64,000 nucleotides of DNA from Streptomyces sp. MJM8645 (GCF_001625365.1 NZ_LJJF01000001.1:6312501-6376500), one strand, 5' to 3'. Shown: positions 33,467 through 42,638, counted from the stretch's first letter. Translations and numbers: made by a program. The notes: a model not told the origin generated them from the letters alone.

Positions 33467-35920
33467 TCAGGGCAGCGGTGCGCCCGGTAGGTCGGCCGGG
33501 ACGAGGAGTTGGAGCTCCTCCGTCGAGGGGTCCGCGAGGTGGGCGACCCGCATCGCGTGCCGCTCGACCATGGTCTCGAAGACCTGCCGCGCAGTGCGCC
33601 CGTTGCCGAAGTTGGGGCCGCGCTCCAGTCGGGCGAAGTGGTCCAGCAGTACGCCCTCGGTCGCCTCGGCGAGCGCGTACTCGTGCTCGGCGCACTGGGC
33701 CCGGGCGATCTCCAGCAGCTCGTCCGCCGTGTAGTCGGGAAAGGTGACGGTGCGTGAGAAGCGGGACGAGACGCCGGGGTTGGCGGAGAGGAAGCGTTCC
33801 ATCTCCAGGGTGTAGCCGGCCACGATGACGACCACTTCGTCCCGGTGGTCCTCCATCAGCTTGACCAGGGTGTCGATGGCCTCCCGCCCGAAGTCGCGCG
33901 CGCCGTCCTCGGGGGCGAGCGCGTACGCCTCGTCGATGAAGAGCACCCCGCCGCGCGCGCGGTCGAAGGCGGCGGCGGTGCGGATCGCGGTGGAGCCGAT
34001 GTGCTCACCGACCAGGTCGACCCGGGCCACCTCGACCAGGTGTCCGCGCTGGAGCACCCCGAGTGAGGCGAGGATCTCGCCGTAGAGCCGGGCGACGGTG
34101 GTCTTGCCGGTGCCGGGGGCGCCGGTGAAGACCAGGTGCCGGCGCAGCGAGGGCGCCTTGAGCCCGGCCTGGCGGCGGCGCTTGCCGACCGAGATGAGGT
34201 CGATGAGCGTGCGCACCTCCTGCTTGACGGTGGCCAGCCCGACCAGCGCGTCCAGTTCGGCGAGCGCCTCGTCGGCGGGCCGGCAGTCCGGGATCGGGGC
34301 GATCGCCGAGGTGGCGGCCGACGCGGCGGACGTGGCGGCGGCGGTGCCGGCCGCACCGGCTCTCCCGGCCATCCCGGCCAACGGGGCACTGGCGGAGGCC
34401 AGTTGGGCGGCCCGCGGGCCTGGCACCTCGGCCGCGCCGGCGGCCGGTGCGACGTCGTCCGAGGTGCAGCCCTCGGCGACCGGCCCGGGCTCGGAGAACT
34501 CGAAGCCGGCCCGCTCGTTCTGCTCGGCCCGGCAGCGGGTCAGCTGGGTGCGGCAGCCGTCGATGATGTGGAAGCCGAAGCCCTTGCCGTGCGAGACCCG
34601 GCAGTCCTCGAAGGTGCCCCGCCCCTGCGCCGAGACGTACACGCCGGCGTCGGTGCTGGCCCGGACGGTGCAGTCGCGCAGCACCGGGTCGGCGCCCTTG
34701 GTGACGATCACCCCGGTGGCCACGTCGGAGATCTCGCAGCCGGTGAGCAGGCCGCCGCTGCCGTGGTCGCGGAACCACAGGCCGGTGCCGGCCTCCTGGA
34801 CCCGGCAGCCGGTGAGGGTCACCGCCGCGCCGCCGCTGACCGAGACCGCCGAGCTGCGGATCCGGCTGAAGGAGCAGTCCGCGGCGGTGGCGGCGGAGTC
34901 CCGGTCGAGGACGAACAGCGCGTCCGGCAGGTCGTACAGCGAGCAGTCGGTGAGGGTGAGCCGGGCGCCGTCGCTGACCCACAGTGCCGGGTACTCGCCG
35001 GTGGAGCCGTGGATCTGGCAGGACTCGGCGACGGCCTCGGTGCCCTGGTCCCAGACCGAGAGCGCCCCGCGCCCGAAGTCCCGGACGGTGCTGTGGTTGA
35101 GGCTGAGCCGGGAGCGGCCGCGCAGGTCGGCGCCGTTCTCCGGCAGGTCGTGCACCCGGCAGCCGGTGAGGACGAGTTCGGCCTCGCCGTCCAGGGTCAG
35201 GCCGTTGCCGGTGACCCGGTGGATCTCGCAGTCGACGAGCCGCCCGCGGGCCTGCGATTCGGCCTGGACGCCGCTGCCGCGGATCTCGTAGATCTCGCAG
35301 CCGGTCAGTTCGGCGGCGCTGCCCGGGTCGGAGAGCAGGACGCCGGCGCCGACGGCGTGGTGGACCCGGCAGCGGTCGAGGGCGGCGGTGGCGCCGCCGA
35401 GGACGGCGAGTCCGGCCTGCCCGGCGGCGGCGACCTCGCAGTCCTCCAGGGCGGCGGCGGTGCCGGGGCCGCGCAGGCGCAGCCCGAGTCCGGCCGGGTT
35501 GGCGACGACGCAGCCGCGCAGGGTGGGCCGGGCACCGTCGGTGATCTCGATGCCGGTGGCGGAGCGGGTCTCGATCCGGCAGCCGCTGAGCGAGGGTGCG
35601 GTCTGCGGCCCGGTGATCAGGACGGCCGGGGTGGAGCTGTCGCCGCCTTCGACGACGAGGTCGCGGACGATGGCGTCGGCGGTGACGGTCAGCGCCACTC
35701 CGGACGGCGGGTCGATCCGGACGGTGCCCGGGCCCTGGGCCGGGACGATCGTCACGGGCTTGTCCAGCAGTACGTTCTCCCGGAACGTCCCCGGCCGGAC
35801 GGTCACGGTGTCGCCCGGTTCGGCGGCCGCGAGGGCCTCCGCGAGGGTGTCGTACTCGCCTGCGCGGCGGCGCCAGCGGGATGCGCTGTCCTGGGTGACC
35901 CGGACCCTGTGCTCTGCCAT
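33467..35920 (-). CDS. Right-handed beta-helix / CbbX-type AAA+ fusion protein
   Basis: 817 aa from ATG 35920. The N-terminal ~490 residues form a right-handed parallel beta-helix, starting with a pectate-lyase-like stretch (YDTLAEALAAAEPGDTVTVRPGTF) and continuing in about 23-residue coils (LTGCRVHDLPENGADLRG style). An Ala-rich linker follows. The last ~270 residues are an AAA+ ATPase of the CbbX/SpoVK/EccA type: Walker A GAPGTGKT, Walker B GVLFIDEAYAL, sensor region VVIVAGYTLEMERFL, arginine-finger region SRFSRTVTFPDY and the lid helix GNGRTARQVFE. It has no signal peptide, so it is probably a cytoplasmic remodeler with a large beta-helix recognition arm. No ESX/type VII genes adjoin. Partner unknown. 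Confidence 0.88.
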   Translation of the reverse strand: MAEHRVRVTQDSASRWRRRAGEYDTLAEALAAAEPGDTVTVRPGTFRENVLLDKPVTIVPAQGPGTVRIDPPSGVALTVTADAIVRDLVVEGGDSSTPAVLITGPQTAPSLSGCRIETRSATGIEITDGARPTLRGCVVANPAGLGLRLRGPGTAAALEDCEVAAAGQAGLAVLGGATAALDRCRVHHAVGAGVLLSDPGSAAELTGCEIYEIRGSGVQAESQARGRLVDCEIHRVTGNGLTLDGEAELVLTGCRVHDLPENGADLRGRSRLSLNHSTVRDFGRGALSVWDQGTEAVAESCQIHGSTGEYPALWVSDGARLTLTDCSLYDLPDALFVLDRDSAATAADCSFSRIRSSAVSVSGGAAVTLTGCRVQEAGTGLWFRDHGSGGLLTGCEISDVATGVIVTKGADPVLRDCTVRASTDAGVYVSAQGRGTFEDCRVSHGKGFGFHIIDGCRTQLTRCRAEQNERAGFEFSEPGPVAEGCTSDDVAPAAGAAEVPGPRAAQLASASAPLAGMAGRAGAAGTAAATSAASAATSAIAPIPDCRPADEALAELDALVGLATVKQEVRTLIDLISVGKRRRQAGLKAPSLRRHLVFTGAPGTGKTTVARLYGEILASLGVLQRGHLVEVARVDLVGEHIGSTAIRTAAAFDRARGGVLFIDEAYALAPEDGARDFGREAIDTLVKLMEDHRDEVVVIVAGYTLEMERFLSANPGVSSRFSRTVTFPDYTADELLEIARAQCAEHEYALAEATEGVLLDHFARLERGPNFGNGRTARQVFETMVERHAMRVAHLADPSTEELQLLVPADLPGAPLP

Positions 35921-36166
35921 GACGGTCTGTCGTCCCCACCTTCGTCGAGCCGGCGTTCAACGGGCCGTACGCGCGGGCCGCCCGCCCACCGTAGCGCGCC
36001 TCCATGGGTGGTCCGGTCGGCCGCGGTCGCGCGGGCACCGGGGGCTCGCGCCTTCGCCACAGGTTCCGACCACATGTTCAACGAGCGCGCACACCTGTGG
36101 TTCCGAGACGGGGACGCGCCGCGGGGGCGGCGGCGGGGGGAGCCGGTGAACCGGAGCGCCGCCGGT

Positions 36167-37045
36167 TCACCCCCGCGCGTCGGCGGGCCACTGCGCCCCG
36201 TCCTCCAGGACCTCGACCCGGTCGCCGACGCGCAGCGTGCCGAGCACGTCGCCGGTGGTGCCGGCCGGCCGCTCCGGGATCAGGTTCTGCCCGAACGCGG
36301 CCTTCTTCAGCAGCCGGTGGTGCCGGGCCAGGGTGCGCAGCGGTTCGGGGCCGCGCCGCTCGCCGCTCTCCTGGTCGGTGGTGGTGATGACGCAGCGGCC
36401 GCAGGGCTTGACGACCTTGAAGGTGAGGTCGCCGATCCGGATCCGGCGCCAGCCGTCCTCGGCCCACGGCTCGGCGCCGCCCACCACGACGTTGGGGCGG
36501 AAGCGCTCCATCGGCAGCGGCTCGTGGCCGTCGGGGTGCTCGGCGGCGATCAGTTCGTTGAGCCGTTCCAGCGAGGCGGTGGTGGTGAGCAGCAGGGGGA
36601 AGCCGTCGGCCATCGAGACGGTGGTGCCGGGCTCGGCGTAGTCGGGGTCGGCCGGCCGGGCGTGCGGGTCGTCCAGGTGGACCAGGCGGTAGTCGCCGAG
36701 GTGTTCGGCGATCCACCGGTGCGCTTCCTTGGCGGCCTCGGCGGCGCGGAAGCGGGTGCCCCAGACCTCGACCTCGGCGAGCGGGTCGCCGGCTGCGACG
36801 GCGGGCGCGGGGACCTCGATCCGGGAGCCGTCGGGGGCGGTGAGGGAGAGCGCGCCGTCGGGGAGCAGGTCGGGCCTGATCTGGCCGAGGGCGGCGTTCT
36901 CGCGCTGGCTGACGAAGCGTCCGGTGGTGTCGGCGAGCATCCAGCGGCGGTCTCCGGCCAGGCCCCAGGGTTCGACGGCGGCGGTGTCGGGGCTCAGGCG
37001 GTACATGGACTTGACGGGGTAGACGTGGAGTCCGGTGAGCTGCAT
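36167..37045 (-). CDS. MOSC domain-containing protein
   Basis: 292 aa from ATG 37045 after GGGGGA. The N-terminal MOSC beta-barrel begins MQLTGLHVYPVKSM, the typical start of this family. The C-terminal MOSC domain carries ERFRPNVVV and the conserved cysteine segment KPCGRCVITTTDQESG, the sulfur-carrying region found in molybdenum-cofactor sulfurase-like and mARC-like proteins. Likely binds the molybdenum cofactor or a related sulfurated species; partner unknown. Monocistronic. Confidence 0.92.
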   Translation of the reverse strand: MQLTGLHVYPVKSMYRLSPDTAAVEPWGLAGDRRWMLADTTGRFVSQRENAALGQIRPDLLPDGALSLTAPDGSRIEVPAPAVAAGDPLAEVEVWGTRFRAAEAAKEAHRWIAEHLGDYRLVHLDDPHARPADPDYAEPGTTVSMADGFPLLLTTTASLERLNELIAAEHPDGHEPLPMERFRPNVVVGGAEPWAEDGWRRIRIGDLTFKVVKPCGRCVITTTDQESGERRGPEPLRTLARHHRLLKKAAFGQNLIPERPAGTTGDVLGTLRVGDRVEVLEDGAQWPADARG

Positions 37046-37097
37046 TCCCCCATCCTGCCAGCCGGTTCCCGGCGGTCCGCAGGACCCCCGTACGCGC

Positions 37098-37141
37098 ACG
37101 GACCGCCCGGGACGCCGTGGGGGGCGTTCCGGGCGGTCCGT
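37098..37141 (-). terminator. Terminator downstream of the DUF6643-type gene
   Basis: A 19-bp stem (37098-37116 with 37123-37141, one G-U position) and 6-nt loop. It lies about 100 bp after the leftward gene ending at 37245 and before the MOSC promoter. Confidence 0.8.
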
Positions 37142-37244
37142 GGATGACCCGTTTCTCCGTACGCCCGGCGCGGGGAGCGCGCCGGGTGGTGCTCAGGTGG
37201 TGCGGGTGCGGGCCGGGTGGGGTCCGGCCCTGGAGGTCAGTGGC

Positions 37245-38054
37245 TCAGTAGCCCTGGCCCTGCTGCTGGTAGCCGCCCTGCTGGCCCCCCGCGTTGTAGG
37301 CGTTGTGGCCGGGCTCGCCGTACGGGCCCGGGCGCTGCGGCTGCATCGGGCGGACCGGCGCCATGGCCGGGCGCAGCTGGGCGCCGCCGAAGCCCTGGTC
37401 GCCGCCCTGGCCCTGGAAGCCGGGGCCGGCCTGGCCGGGGCCGCCGAAGGACTGCTGGCCGCCGAGGCTCTGCGGACCGCCCTGCGGCTGGCCGCCCGGC
37501 TGCCCGGGGCCGAACGCGCCCGGACCGCCGATCGGCTGCGCGCCGAAGGACTGCTGGCCGCCCTGGCCGCCGATGAAGGTGTTCTGGCCGCCGAAGCTCT
37601 GGCCGCCGGTCGGCTGGTAGCCGCCGCTGGCGGTCTGCGCGAAGGCCGGTGCGGCGGGCTGCGGCCGCTGGTACTGCTGGGGGGCGCCGTAGCCGGGGAC
37701 GGGCGGCTGGGGCGCGGAGGCGTACGCCGGCGCGGGCTGCGCGGGGATGTACGCCGTGGCGGGACCGGCGGAGGGGCCGCTGCTCGGGCCGGGGCCCAGG
37801 GCGAGGCGGGCGGGCGGCAGCGCGGGGAGGTTGCTGCCGGCGCTCTCGTACCCGTTGCCGTACCGGTTCTCGTAGGACGGGCCGGCGCTGGCCCCGTAAC
37901 CGGACGACATGGCCGGCGGAAGGGCCGCCGGCACGTTGATGGGTGCGATCTGGGGGACGCCGCGCTCAGCCACGAGGCTGTCGTAGATCGGCGTGCCGGA
38001 GGAGAAGGACGGAGAGGGGTAGCCGACTCCGTCGTAGGAGCGGGGCGAGGTCAT
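37245..38054 (-). CDS. DUF6643 family Gly/Gln/Pro-rich protein
   Basis: 269 aa from ATG 38054, possibly leaderless (no ribosome-binding site; TACCGT about 13 bases upstream may be a -10). The conserved N-terminus (MTSPRSYDGVGYPSPSF, TPIYDSLVAERGVPQIAPINVP) matches a family conserved in Streptomyces and relatives with no known function. The rest is disordered, with repeated SFGGQ, GGQQ and QGGPQ units and tyrosines at the C-terminus. Disordered Gly/Gln/Tyr-rich tails can drive condensation, but this is speculation. The family number is recalled, not checked. Confidence 0.75.
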   Translation of the reverse strand: MTSPRSYDGVGYPSPSFSSGTPIYDSLVAERGVPQIAPINVPAALPPAMSSGYGASAGPSYENRYGNGYESAGSNLPALPPARLALGPGPSSGPSAGPATAYIPAQPAPAYASAPQPPVPGYGAPQQYQRPQPAAPAFAQTASGGYQPTGGQSFGGQNTFIGGQGGQQSFGAQPIGGPGAFGPGQPGGQPQGGPQSLGGQQSFGGPGQAGPGFQGQGGDQGFGGAQLRPAMAPVRPMQPQRPGPYGEPGHNAYNAGGQQGGYQQQGQGY

Positions 38055-38112
38055 GGGGCATACGGTAAGCCCACAACGCGCCTGCTGAGGAGAGCGGGAG
38101 GGGGAGCAGTTC

Positions 38113-38151
38113 GACTGTTTACACAGTCTTCGCTCGCACAAAGGTTTCGAA
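38113..38151 (-). promoter_or_regulatory. Palindromes upstream of the DUF6643-type gene
   Basis: GACTGT-TTAC-ACAGTC (38113-38128) and TTTCGAAA (38144-38151) lie in an AT-richer patch 60-100 bp upstream of the leftward gene; both are candidate operators. The rest of the 345-bp space up to mscL holds no gene, only a loose hairpin (38321-38352, CGAGCCC/GGGCTCG) that may terminate mscL. Confidence 0.4.
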
Positions 38152-38399
38152 AGTAGGAAGAACGGACATACCGGCGTTCAGTTCCGGACAACCTTGGCGT
38201 GCCGTCAGTGATCGAACAGTACCCGGACGGCGGCGCGGCGAACCCTTGCGGTGACCGGGCGGTGGACGGTTCGGGGCCCGCCGGAGAAACTTTTGCGGAC
38301 AGGGCGTGCGCCGGCGCATTCGAGCCCCCGCCGACGGTCCGACGAGGGCTCGTGAATGTTTCGGGAATAAAGTCCCCGTCAGCGGCCTCGGGCCCGTGG

Positions 38400-38849
38400 T
38401 CAGCTCGCCTGCAACGCCTGCGCCTGCGCCGGGAGGCCCGGCCGGCCCGCGACCTCCGAGGTGCAGAAGGAACAGCGGGTCGCCGCGGCCGGAATCGGGC
38501 TCAGGCACTCCGGGCAGTCGACCTTCACGACCGGCGCCGGCTTGGCCGACTCGAAGCGCGCCTGCAGCCTGCCGACCGGAAGCACCACGGCGAAGTAGAT
38601 CACCGCGGCGACCAGCACGAACCCGATCAGCGCGTTGACGAAGACCCCGTACGGGAACCGGGTGCCGGCCACCTCGAAGGTCTTCTGGGTGAAGTCGCCG
38701 ACGGCGCCGGTGGCGACCCCGATGAGCGGGGTGAGGAAGGCGGTGACGAACCCGGTGACCACGGCGGTGAAGGCCGCGCCGATCACGATGCCGACTGCGA
38801 GGTCCACCACGTTTCCGCGCAGCAGGAAGCTGCGGAATCCCTTGAACAC
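38400..38849 (-). CDS. mscL: Large-conductance mechanosensitive channel MscL
   Basis: 149 aa from a GTG at 38849, preceded by GGAGTCACCC. The N-terminal KGFRSFLLRGNVVDLAVGIVIGAAF includes the pore-lining first helix with its Gly/Ala pattern; the second helix is around YGVFVNALIGFVLVAAVIYFAVV. Forms a pentameric channel opening on membrane tension to protect cells from hypo-osmotic shock. The cytoplasmic tail has two cysteine pairs (CPECLSP and CSFC), a short zinc-ribbon seen in some actinobacterial MscL proteins and absent from E. coli. Confidence 0.95.
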   Translation of the reverse strand: MFKGFRSFLLRGNVVDLAVGIVIGAAFTAVVTGFVTAFLTPLIGVATGAVGDFTQKTFEVAGTRFPYGVFVNALIGFVLVAAVIYFAVVLPVGRLQARFESAKPAPVVKVDCPECLSPIPAAATRCSFCTSEVAGRPGLPAQAQALQAS

Positions 38850-39055
38850 CGGGTGACTCCAAATCCGTACGGGGAAGGGGGAGGTGAGGCAGCGCGACGG
38901 TCGCCCCGGCCGGACATCCTGCCGACCGGGCCGGGCCGAGGTCCAACCGCGTTCACCCGATCCGCGTAACCGGCCGCAGGACGCGCCGGCCGGGTCCGGG
39001 CGCAGCCCGGGCGCTCCGCGTACGGGTCGATCCGGCCGCCGCCGGGTCGCAGGGG

Positions 39056-40201
39056 TCAGAGCGGCCGCACCCGCAGCGCGCGCTCGTAGAACTCGACCAT
39101 GTGCGCGGACACCTGGGACAGCGTGAACGAGGCCAGGAACCGTGCCCGCGCGGCCTTCGCCCGCACCCGCGCCGCCGCCCGGTCGTCCAGCGTGTCGACG
39201 ACCGCCGCCGCCAGTTCGGCCGGCCGCTCCGGCGCCACCAGCCGGGCGTAGTCCTCCGAGCCGACCGTCTCGCGCAACGCCGGCACGTCCGCGCAGACCA
39301 GCGGCACCCCGACGCCCATCGCCTCGATCGCCGTGCCGCCCTGGCCCGCCCAGCGGGACGGCACGGCGAGCACGTCGGCAGCGGCCATCAGGTCGGCCAC
39401 GTCCTCGCGCGGCCCGAGCAGGCGGACGCTCCCGGCGGACTCGGCGAGCGCCCGCAGCCGTGCGCTCTCCGGGCCCGCCGCGCCGGCGAGCAGCAGGACG
39501 GCCCCGGGCTGCGCGTGCCGGATCGCCGGCCAGGCCGTCAACAGCACGTCCAGGCCCTTCCGGTGGTGCTGGCCGGCGGCGGCCAGCACCACCGGCACGT
39601 CCTGCGCCAGCTCCAGCGCACCGCGTACGGCGGCCCGCCGCTCCGGGGTGGCCGTGCCCAGCAGCTCCGGGTCGAGCCCGCGCGGCACCACGTCGATCCG
39701 GCGTCGGGGGATGCGCAGCCGCCGCGCCATCGTGCCGGCCACGTGCCGGGTGAGCGCGTGGAAGCGGCGGGCGCCCTGGGCGGTGGCCGCGTCCAGGGCC
39801 TGCGCGGTGCGCATCCGCCAGGGGCTCGCCCCGTGCGCCGCCGACTGCTCCGGTCCGTACGCCGGGTCGAGGAGGCTGGAAACCACCGGGGTGCGGGCGG
39901 CCAGGGCGGCGGCGCGGCCGAGCACGTCCGAGGCGTGGCGGGCGGTGTGGACGAGATCGGGCCGGCGTTCGCGGATCAGCCGGCGCAGCGCGGCGGCGGT
40001 GGCGGCCCCGGTCGGTCGGCCGACGCCGAACACGGCGGCGCCCGCCGCGGTCAGCTCCGGCTGCCAGCCGCCGGGGGAGTCGTAGAGGTAGGCGACGTCC
40101 AACGTGACTCCGGCGCGCACCAGTTGGGGAGCCATCGAGACCAGGGCGCGCTCCGCCCCGCCGGTCCGGTTCACGCTGTCGACCACCAGAAGCACCTGCA
40201 C
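39056..40201 (-). CDS. GT4-type glycosyltransferase
   Basis: 381 aa from a GTG at 40201. GT-B fold: N-terminal MQVLLVVDSVNRTGGAERALVSMAPQL (the GG acceptor loop), DVVPRGLDPELL at the domain hinge, VVLAAAGQHHRKGLDVLLTAW, and the nucleotide-sugar motif EAMGVGVPLVCADVPALRE. Retaining transferase, probably building a surface or secondary glycan. Divergent from another GT4-type gene (308-bp intergenic space with GCGAGGCAG-type direct repeats). Donor and acceptor unknown. Confidence 0.9.
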   Translation of the reverse strand: MQVLLVVDSVNRTGGAERALVSMAPQLVRAGVTLDVAYLYDSPGGWQPELTAAGAAVFGVGRPTGAATAAALRRLIRERRPDLVHTARHASDVLGRAAALAARTPVVSSLLDPAYGPEQSAAHGASPWRMRTAQALDAATAQGARRFHALTRHVAGTMARRLRIPRRRIDVVPRGLDPELLGTATPERRAAVRGALELAQDVPVVLAAAGQHHRKGLDVLLTAWPAIRHAQPGAVLLLAGAAGPESARLRALAESAGSVRLLGPREDVADLMAAADVLAVPSRWAGQGGTAIEAMGVGVPLVCADVPALRETVGSEDYARLVAPERPAELAAAVVDTLDDRAAARVRAKAARARFLASFTLSQVSAHMVEFYERALRVRPL

Positions 40202-40509
40202 CGGCCACCCCCGCCCGCTGCGGGCGCGTCCGTTCTCCCGTGCCGGACGCCCCCTGACTGGTGATCAGCATCGCAGGTGGCCGTCGGGCCCGCCAGCCGT
40301 ACGGCGGCCGGGGTCGGACGCCGGGGTGCGGCGAGGCGAGGCAGAGCGAGGCAGGGCGAGAGGGGGCGGAACAGGGCGCACGACGGGAGCAACCGGCGCA
40401 CGGCCGCAGTCGACCAGCGCACATCAGGTGTATTCACGCGGGCGCACGGGCCACCACCAGGTTGCGCGAAGGGGCTGTACGGCGCGGGGCGCTGTGCCAA
40501 GGTCGGTCC

Positions 40510-41769
40510 ATGCCCGACCATACGTCGGCCGACCCGGCCGGAACCCGTCCCCGCGTCCTGCACCTGATCAGTGATCCACGCCGCGGCGGCGCCCAGAACT
40601 TCGCCCGTGACCTCCACCGGGAACTGCGCCGCCGGGGCCAGGCCTCCGCCCTGTGCGCCCTCGCCCCGCACCCGTCCCCCGGGCCCACCGGGCCCGCCCT
40701 CCCCGGGCCCCGCGCCGCGGACCGCACCGGAGTTCGCGCCGGGGCCGGTCCGGGAGCCCGCCCCGACGGGCCCGACCGGCAGCCCGACCCGCACCCCGGC
40801 GCCTGCGCCGACGAGGAGGACTTACGCGCCGCCGTCCTCGGCTCCGGCCGCCTGCGCCCCGGCACCCTGCGGGCGCTGCGCGCGGCCGCCCGCGGCGCCG
40901 ACGTGGTGCTCGCCCACGGCTCCGACACCCTGGCGGCCTGCGCCCTCGCCCTGGCCGGCACCCGCACCCCCTTCGTCTACGTCTCCGTCGGCCACCCCCG
41001 CTACTGGACGGCGAACCGGCTGCGCCGGGTGCGTGGCGGCGCGCTGATGCACCGCGCGGCCGCCGTCACCACGCTCACCGACGAGGCCCGCGCCGTCCTG
41101 GAGGGGCAGTTCCGGCTGCCCGACGGCAAGGTGCACGTGATCTCCAACTCCCGGGCCGCCGAGAGCTATCCGCCCGCCGACGGCCGGGCCGACCGGCGCG
41201 CCGCCCGGCACGCGCTCGGCCTGCCCGCCGACGTCCTGCTGGTCGCCTGGATCGGTGCGATCGCCCCGGAGAAGCGGCTCGACCTCGCCCTCGACGTCCT
41301 CGACCGGCTGCCGGACGTCCGGCTGGCCATCGCCGGGGACGGCCCGCTGCGCGAGACGCTGGCCCGCCACCCGGCCGCCGCCCGCGCCCACTTCCTCGGC
41401 GCCCTGCCCGATCCGGCGCCGCTCTACCGGGCCGCCGACGCGCTGCTGCTCACCAGCGACAGCGAGGGCGTGCCCGGCGCGCTGATCGAGGCGGCGCTGG
41501 CCGGCGTGCCCGCCGTCGCCACCGACGTCGGGTGGGTGCGCGAGGTGGTCCGGGACGGCGCGACCGGCGCGCTCGTCGCCCCCGGGGACCCGCTCGCCCT
41601 CGCCGAGGCGCTGGCCAAGGTGCTGGCGTGCAACCGTGCGGGCCTCGGCGCGGCCGCCCGGGCGCACGCGTTGGAGCACTTCGAGCTCGGCGCCGTGGTG
41701 GACGCCTGGCAGGGGCTGGTCGCCGAGGTGTGGGCGGGGGGTGGCCCGGGGGCGCGCACCGGTCCGTGA
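40510..41769 (+). CDS. GT4-type glycosyltransferase with a TTA codon
   Basis: 419 aa from ATG 40510. GT-B fold: RVLHLISDPRRGGAQNFARDL acceptor loop, a Pro/Gly-rich insertion (about residues 55-95), SVGHPRYWTANRLRR, VAWIGAIAPEKRLDLALDVL, and the donor motif SDSEGVPGALIEAALAGVPAVATDVG. Codon 105 is TTA (40822-40824) in the EEDLRAAV segment. In Streptomyces, TTA requires the developmentally controlled bldA tRNA, so expression of this enzyme may be confined to development or late growth. Probably glycan or natural-product glycosylation; substrates unknown. Confidence 0.9.
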   Translation: MPDHTSADPAGTRPRVLHLISDPRRGGAQNFARDLHRELRRRGQASALCALAPHPSPGPTGPALPGPRAADRTGVRAGAGPGARPDGPDRQPDPHPGACADEEDLRAAVLGSGRLRPGTLRALRAAARGADVVLAHGSDTLAACALALAGTRTPFVYVSVGHPRYWTANRLRRVRGGALMHRAAAVTTLTDEARAVLEGQFRLPDGKVHVISNSRAAESYPPADGRADRRAARHALGLPADVLLVAWIGAIAPEKRLDLALDVLDRLPDVRLAIAGDGPLRETLARHPAAARAHFLGALPDPAPLYRAADALLLTSDSEGVPGALIEAALAGVPAVATDVGWVREVVRDGATGALVAPGDPLALAEALAKVLACNRAGLGAAARAHALEHFELGAVVDAWQGLVAEVWAGGGPGARTGP

Positions 41770-41908
41770 CAGACCCGCGGCGGCGGGCCGGGCCGGGCGT
41801 CGGGTTGCGCGCCGGGCCGGGCGTCGGGCTGGGCCGATCGGGCGAATCCGGGCCAGCGTGCCCGGCCGAACTCGACGGTAACGAACCGCCGCCAGCACAC
41901 TGCCCGGT

Positions 41909-42583
41909 GTGAACTCGAAGTCGCTGCTGCGGTCCACCGTCCTGCTCGCCATCGCCGCCGGGATCGCCGTATCCCCCCTCCAGGCCGGCGCGGTGAGTCA
42001 CCAACCCCCCTCCGAGGGTGCCCAGTTCGTCAAGCTGGACCATCCGCAGCCGGTGCGCGAGAGCGTCCGCACGGAGGCGGCCGAGTTCTTCTGGTACGAC
42101 TGCGTCCACTCCCAGCAGCTCGAACAGCCCTTGCAGGCCTGGGCCGAGAAGCACCGCGCGGACGTCGCCCTGCGGCGCGTCCCGGCGATCTGGCCGGGCG
42201 GCCCGGACGAGGGTGCCCAGCGCGGTCACGCGCGCCTGTACTACACGCTGGAGCGCCTGGGCCTGGTCGAGCGCCTGCAGAGCAGCGTCTTCCGCTCGGT
42301 GCGCACCGACCAGACCGACCTCACCACCGAGGCCACCGCCACCGACTGGGCGGTGCGCCACGGCGTGGACGCCCAGCTCTTCCGCCGGACGTACCGCTCC
42401 GACGAGGTGGCGCGGTCGGTCGACGAGGCCGCCGTCGAGTTCGTCCGCTACGGCGTCAACGAGCTGCCGACGGTGGTCGTCCAGGGCGAGTACCGGACTT
42501 CGCCGAGCAAGGCCGGTGGCGTCGAGGCGATGCCCGAGGTGCTGGACTACCTGGTCCAGCAGGAGCAGCTGCGCGGGAACTGA
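41909..42583 (+). CDS. DsbA-family thioredoxin-fold protein with CXXS active site
   Basis: 224 aa from a GTG at 41909. Signal peptide or anchor (MNSKSLLRSTVLLAIAAGIAVSPLQAGA). The DsbA-like fold has EFFWYDCVHSQQLEQPLQAW at the usual active-site position, but the motif is C65-V-H-S68 instead of CPHC, so only the attacking cysteine remains; the cis-proline loop ELPTVVV is kept. Monothiol variants can act as isomerases or reductases via mixed disulfides, or the protein may have lost oxidase function. Located in a glycosyltransferase neighbourhood. A paired DsbB-like protein is not seen. Confidence 0.86.
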   Translation: MNSKSLLRSTVLLAIAAGIAVSPLQAGAVSHQPPSEGAQFVKLDHPQPVRESVRTEAAEFFWYDCVHSQQLEQPLQAWAEKHRADVALRRVPAIWPGGPDEGAQRGHARLYYTLERLGLVERLQSSVFRSVRTDQTDLTTEATATDWAVRHGVDAQLFRRTYRSDEVARSVDEAAVEFVRYGVNELPTVVVQGEYRTSPSKAGGVEAMPEVLDYLVQQEQLRGN

Positions 42584-42638
42584 GCCCGCCGCCGGCCGGG
42601 GTCGGACAGCCCTCCGGCGGCCCGCCCCGCCCGGCGGT

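Noticed and set aside
33467..35920. Type VII secretion ATPase EccA
   Set aside because: The AAA+ part is related, but no ESX genes adjoin and the N-terminus is a beta-helix instead of the EccA TPR domain.
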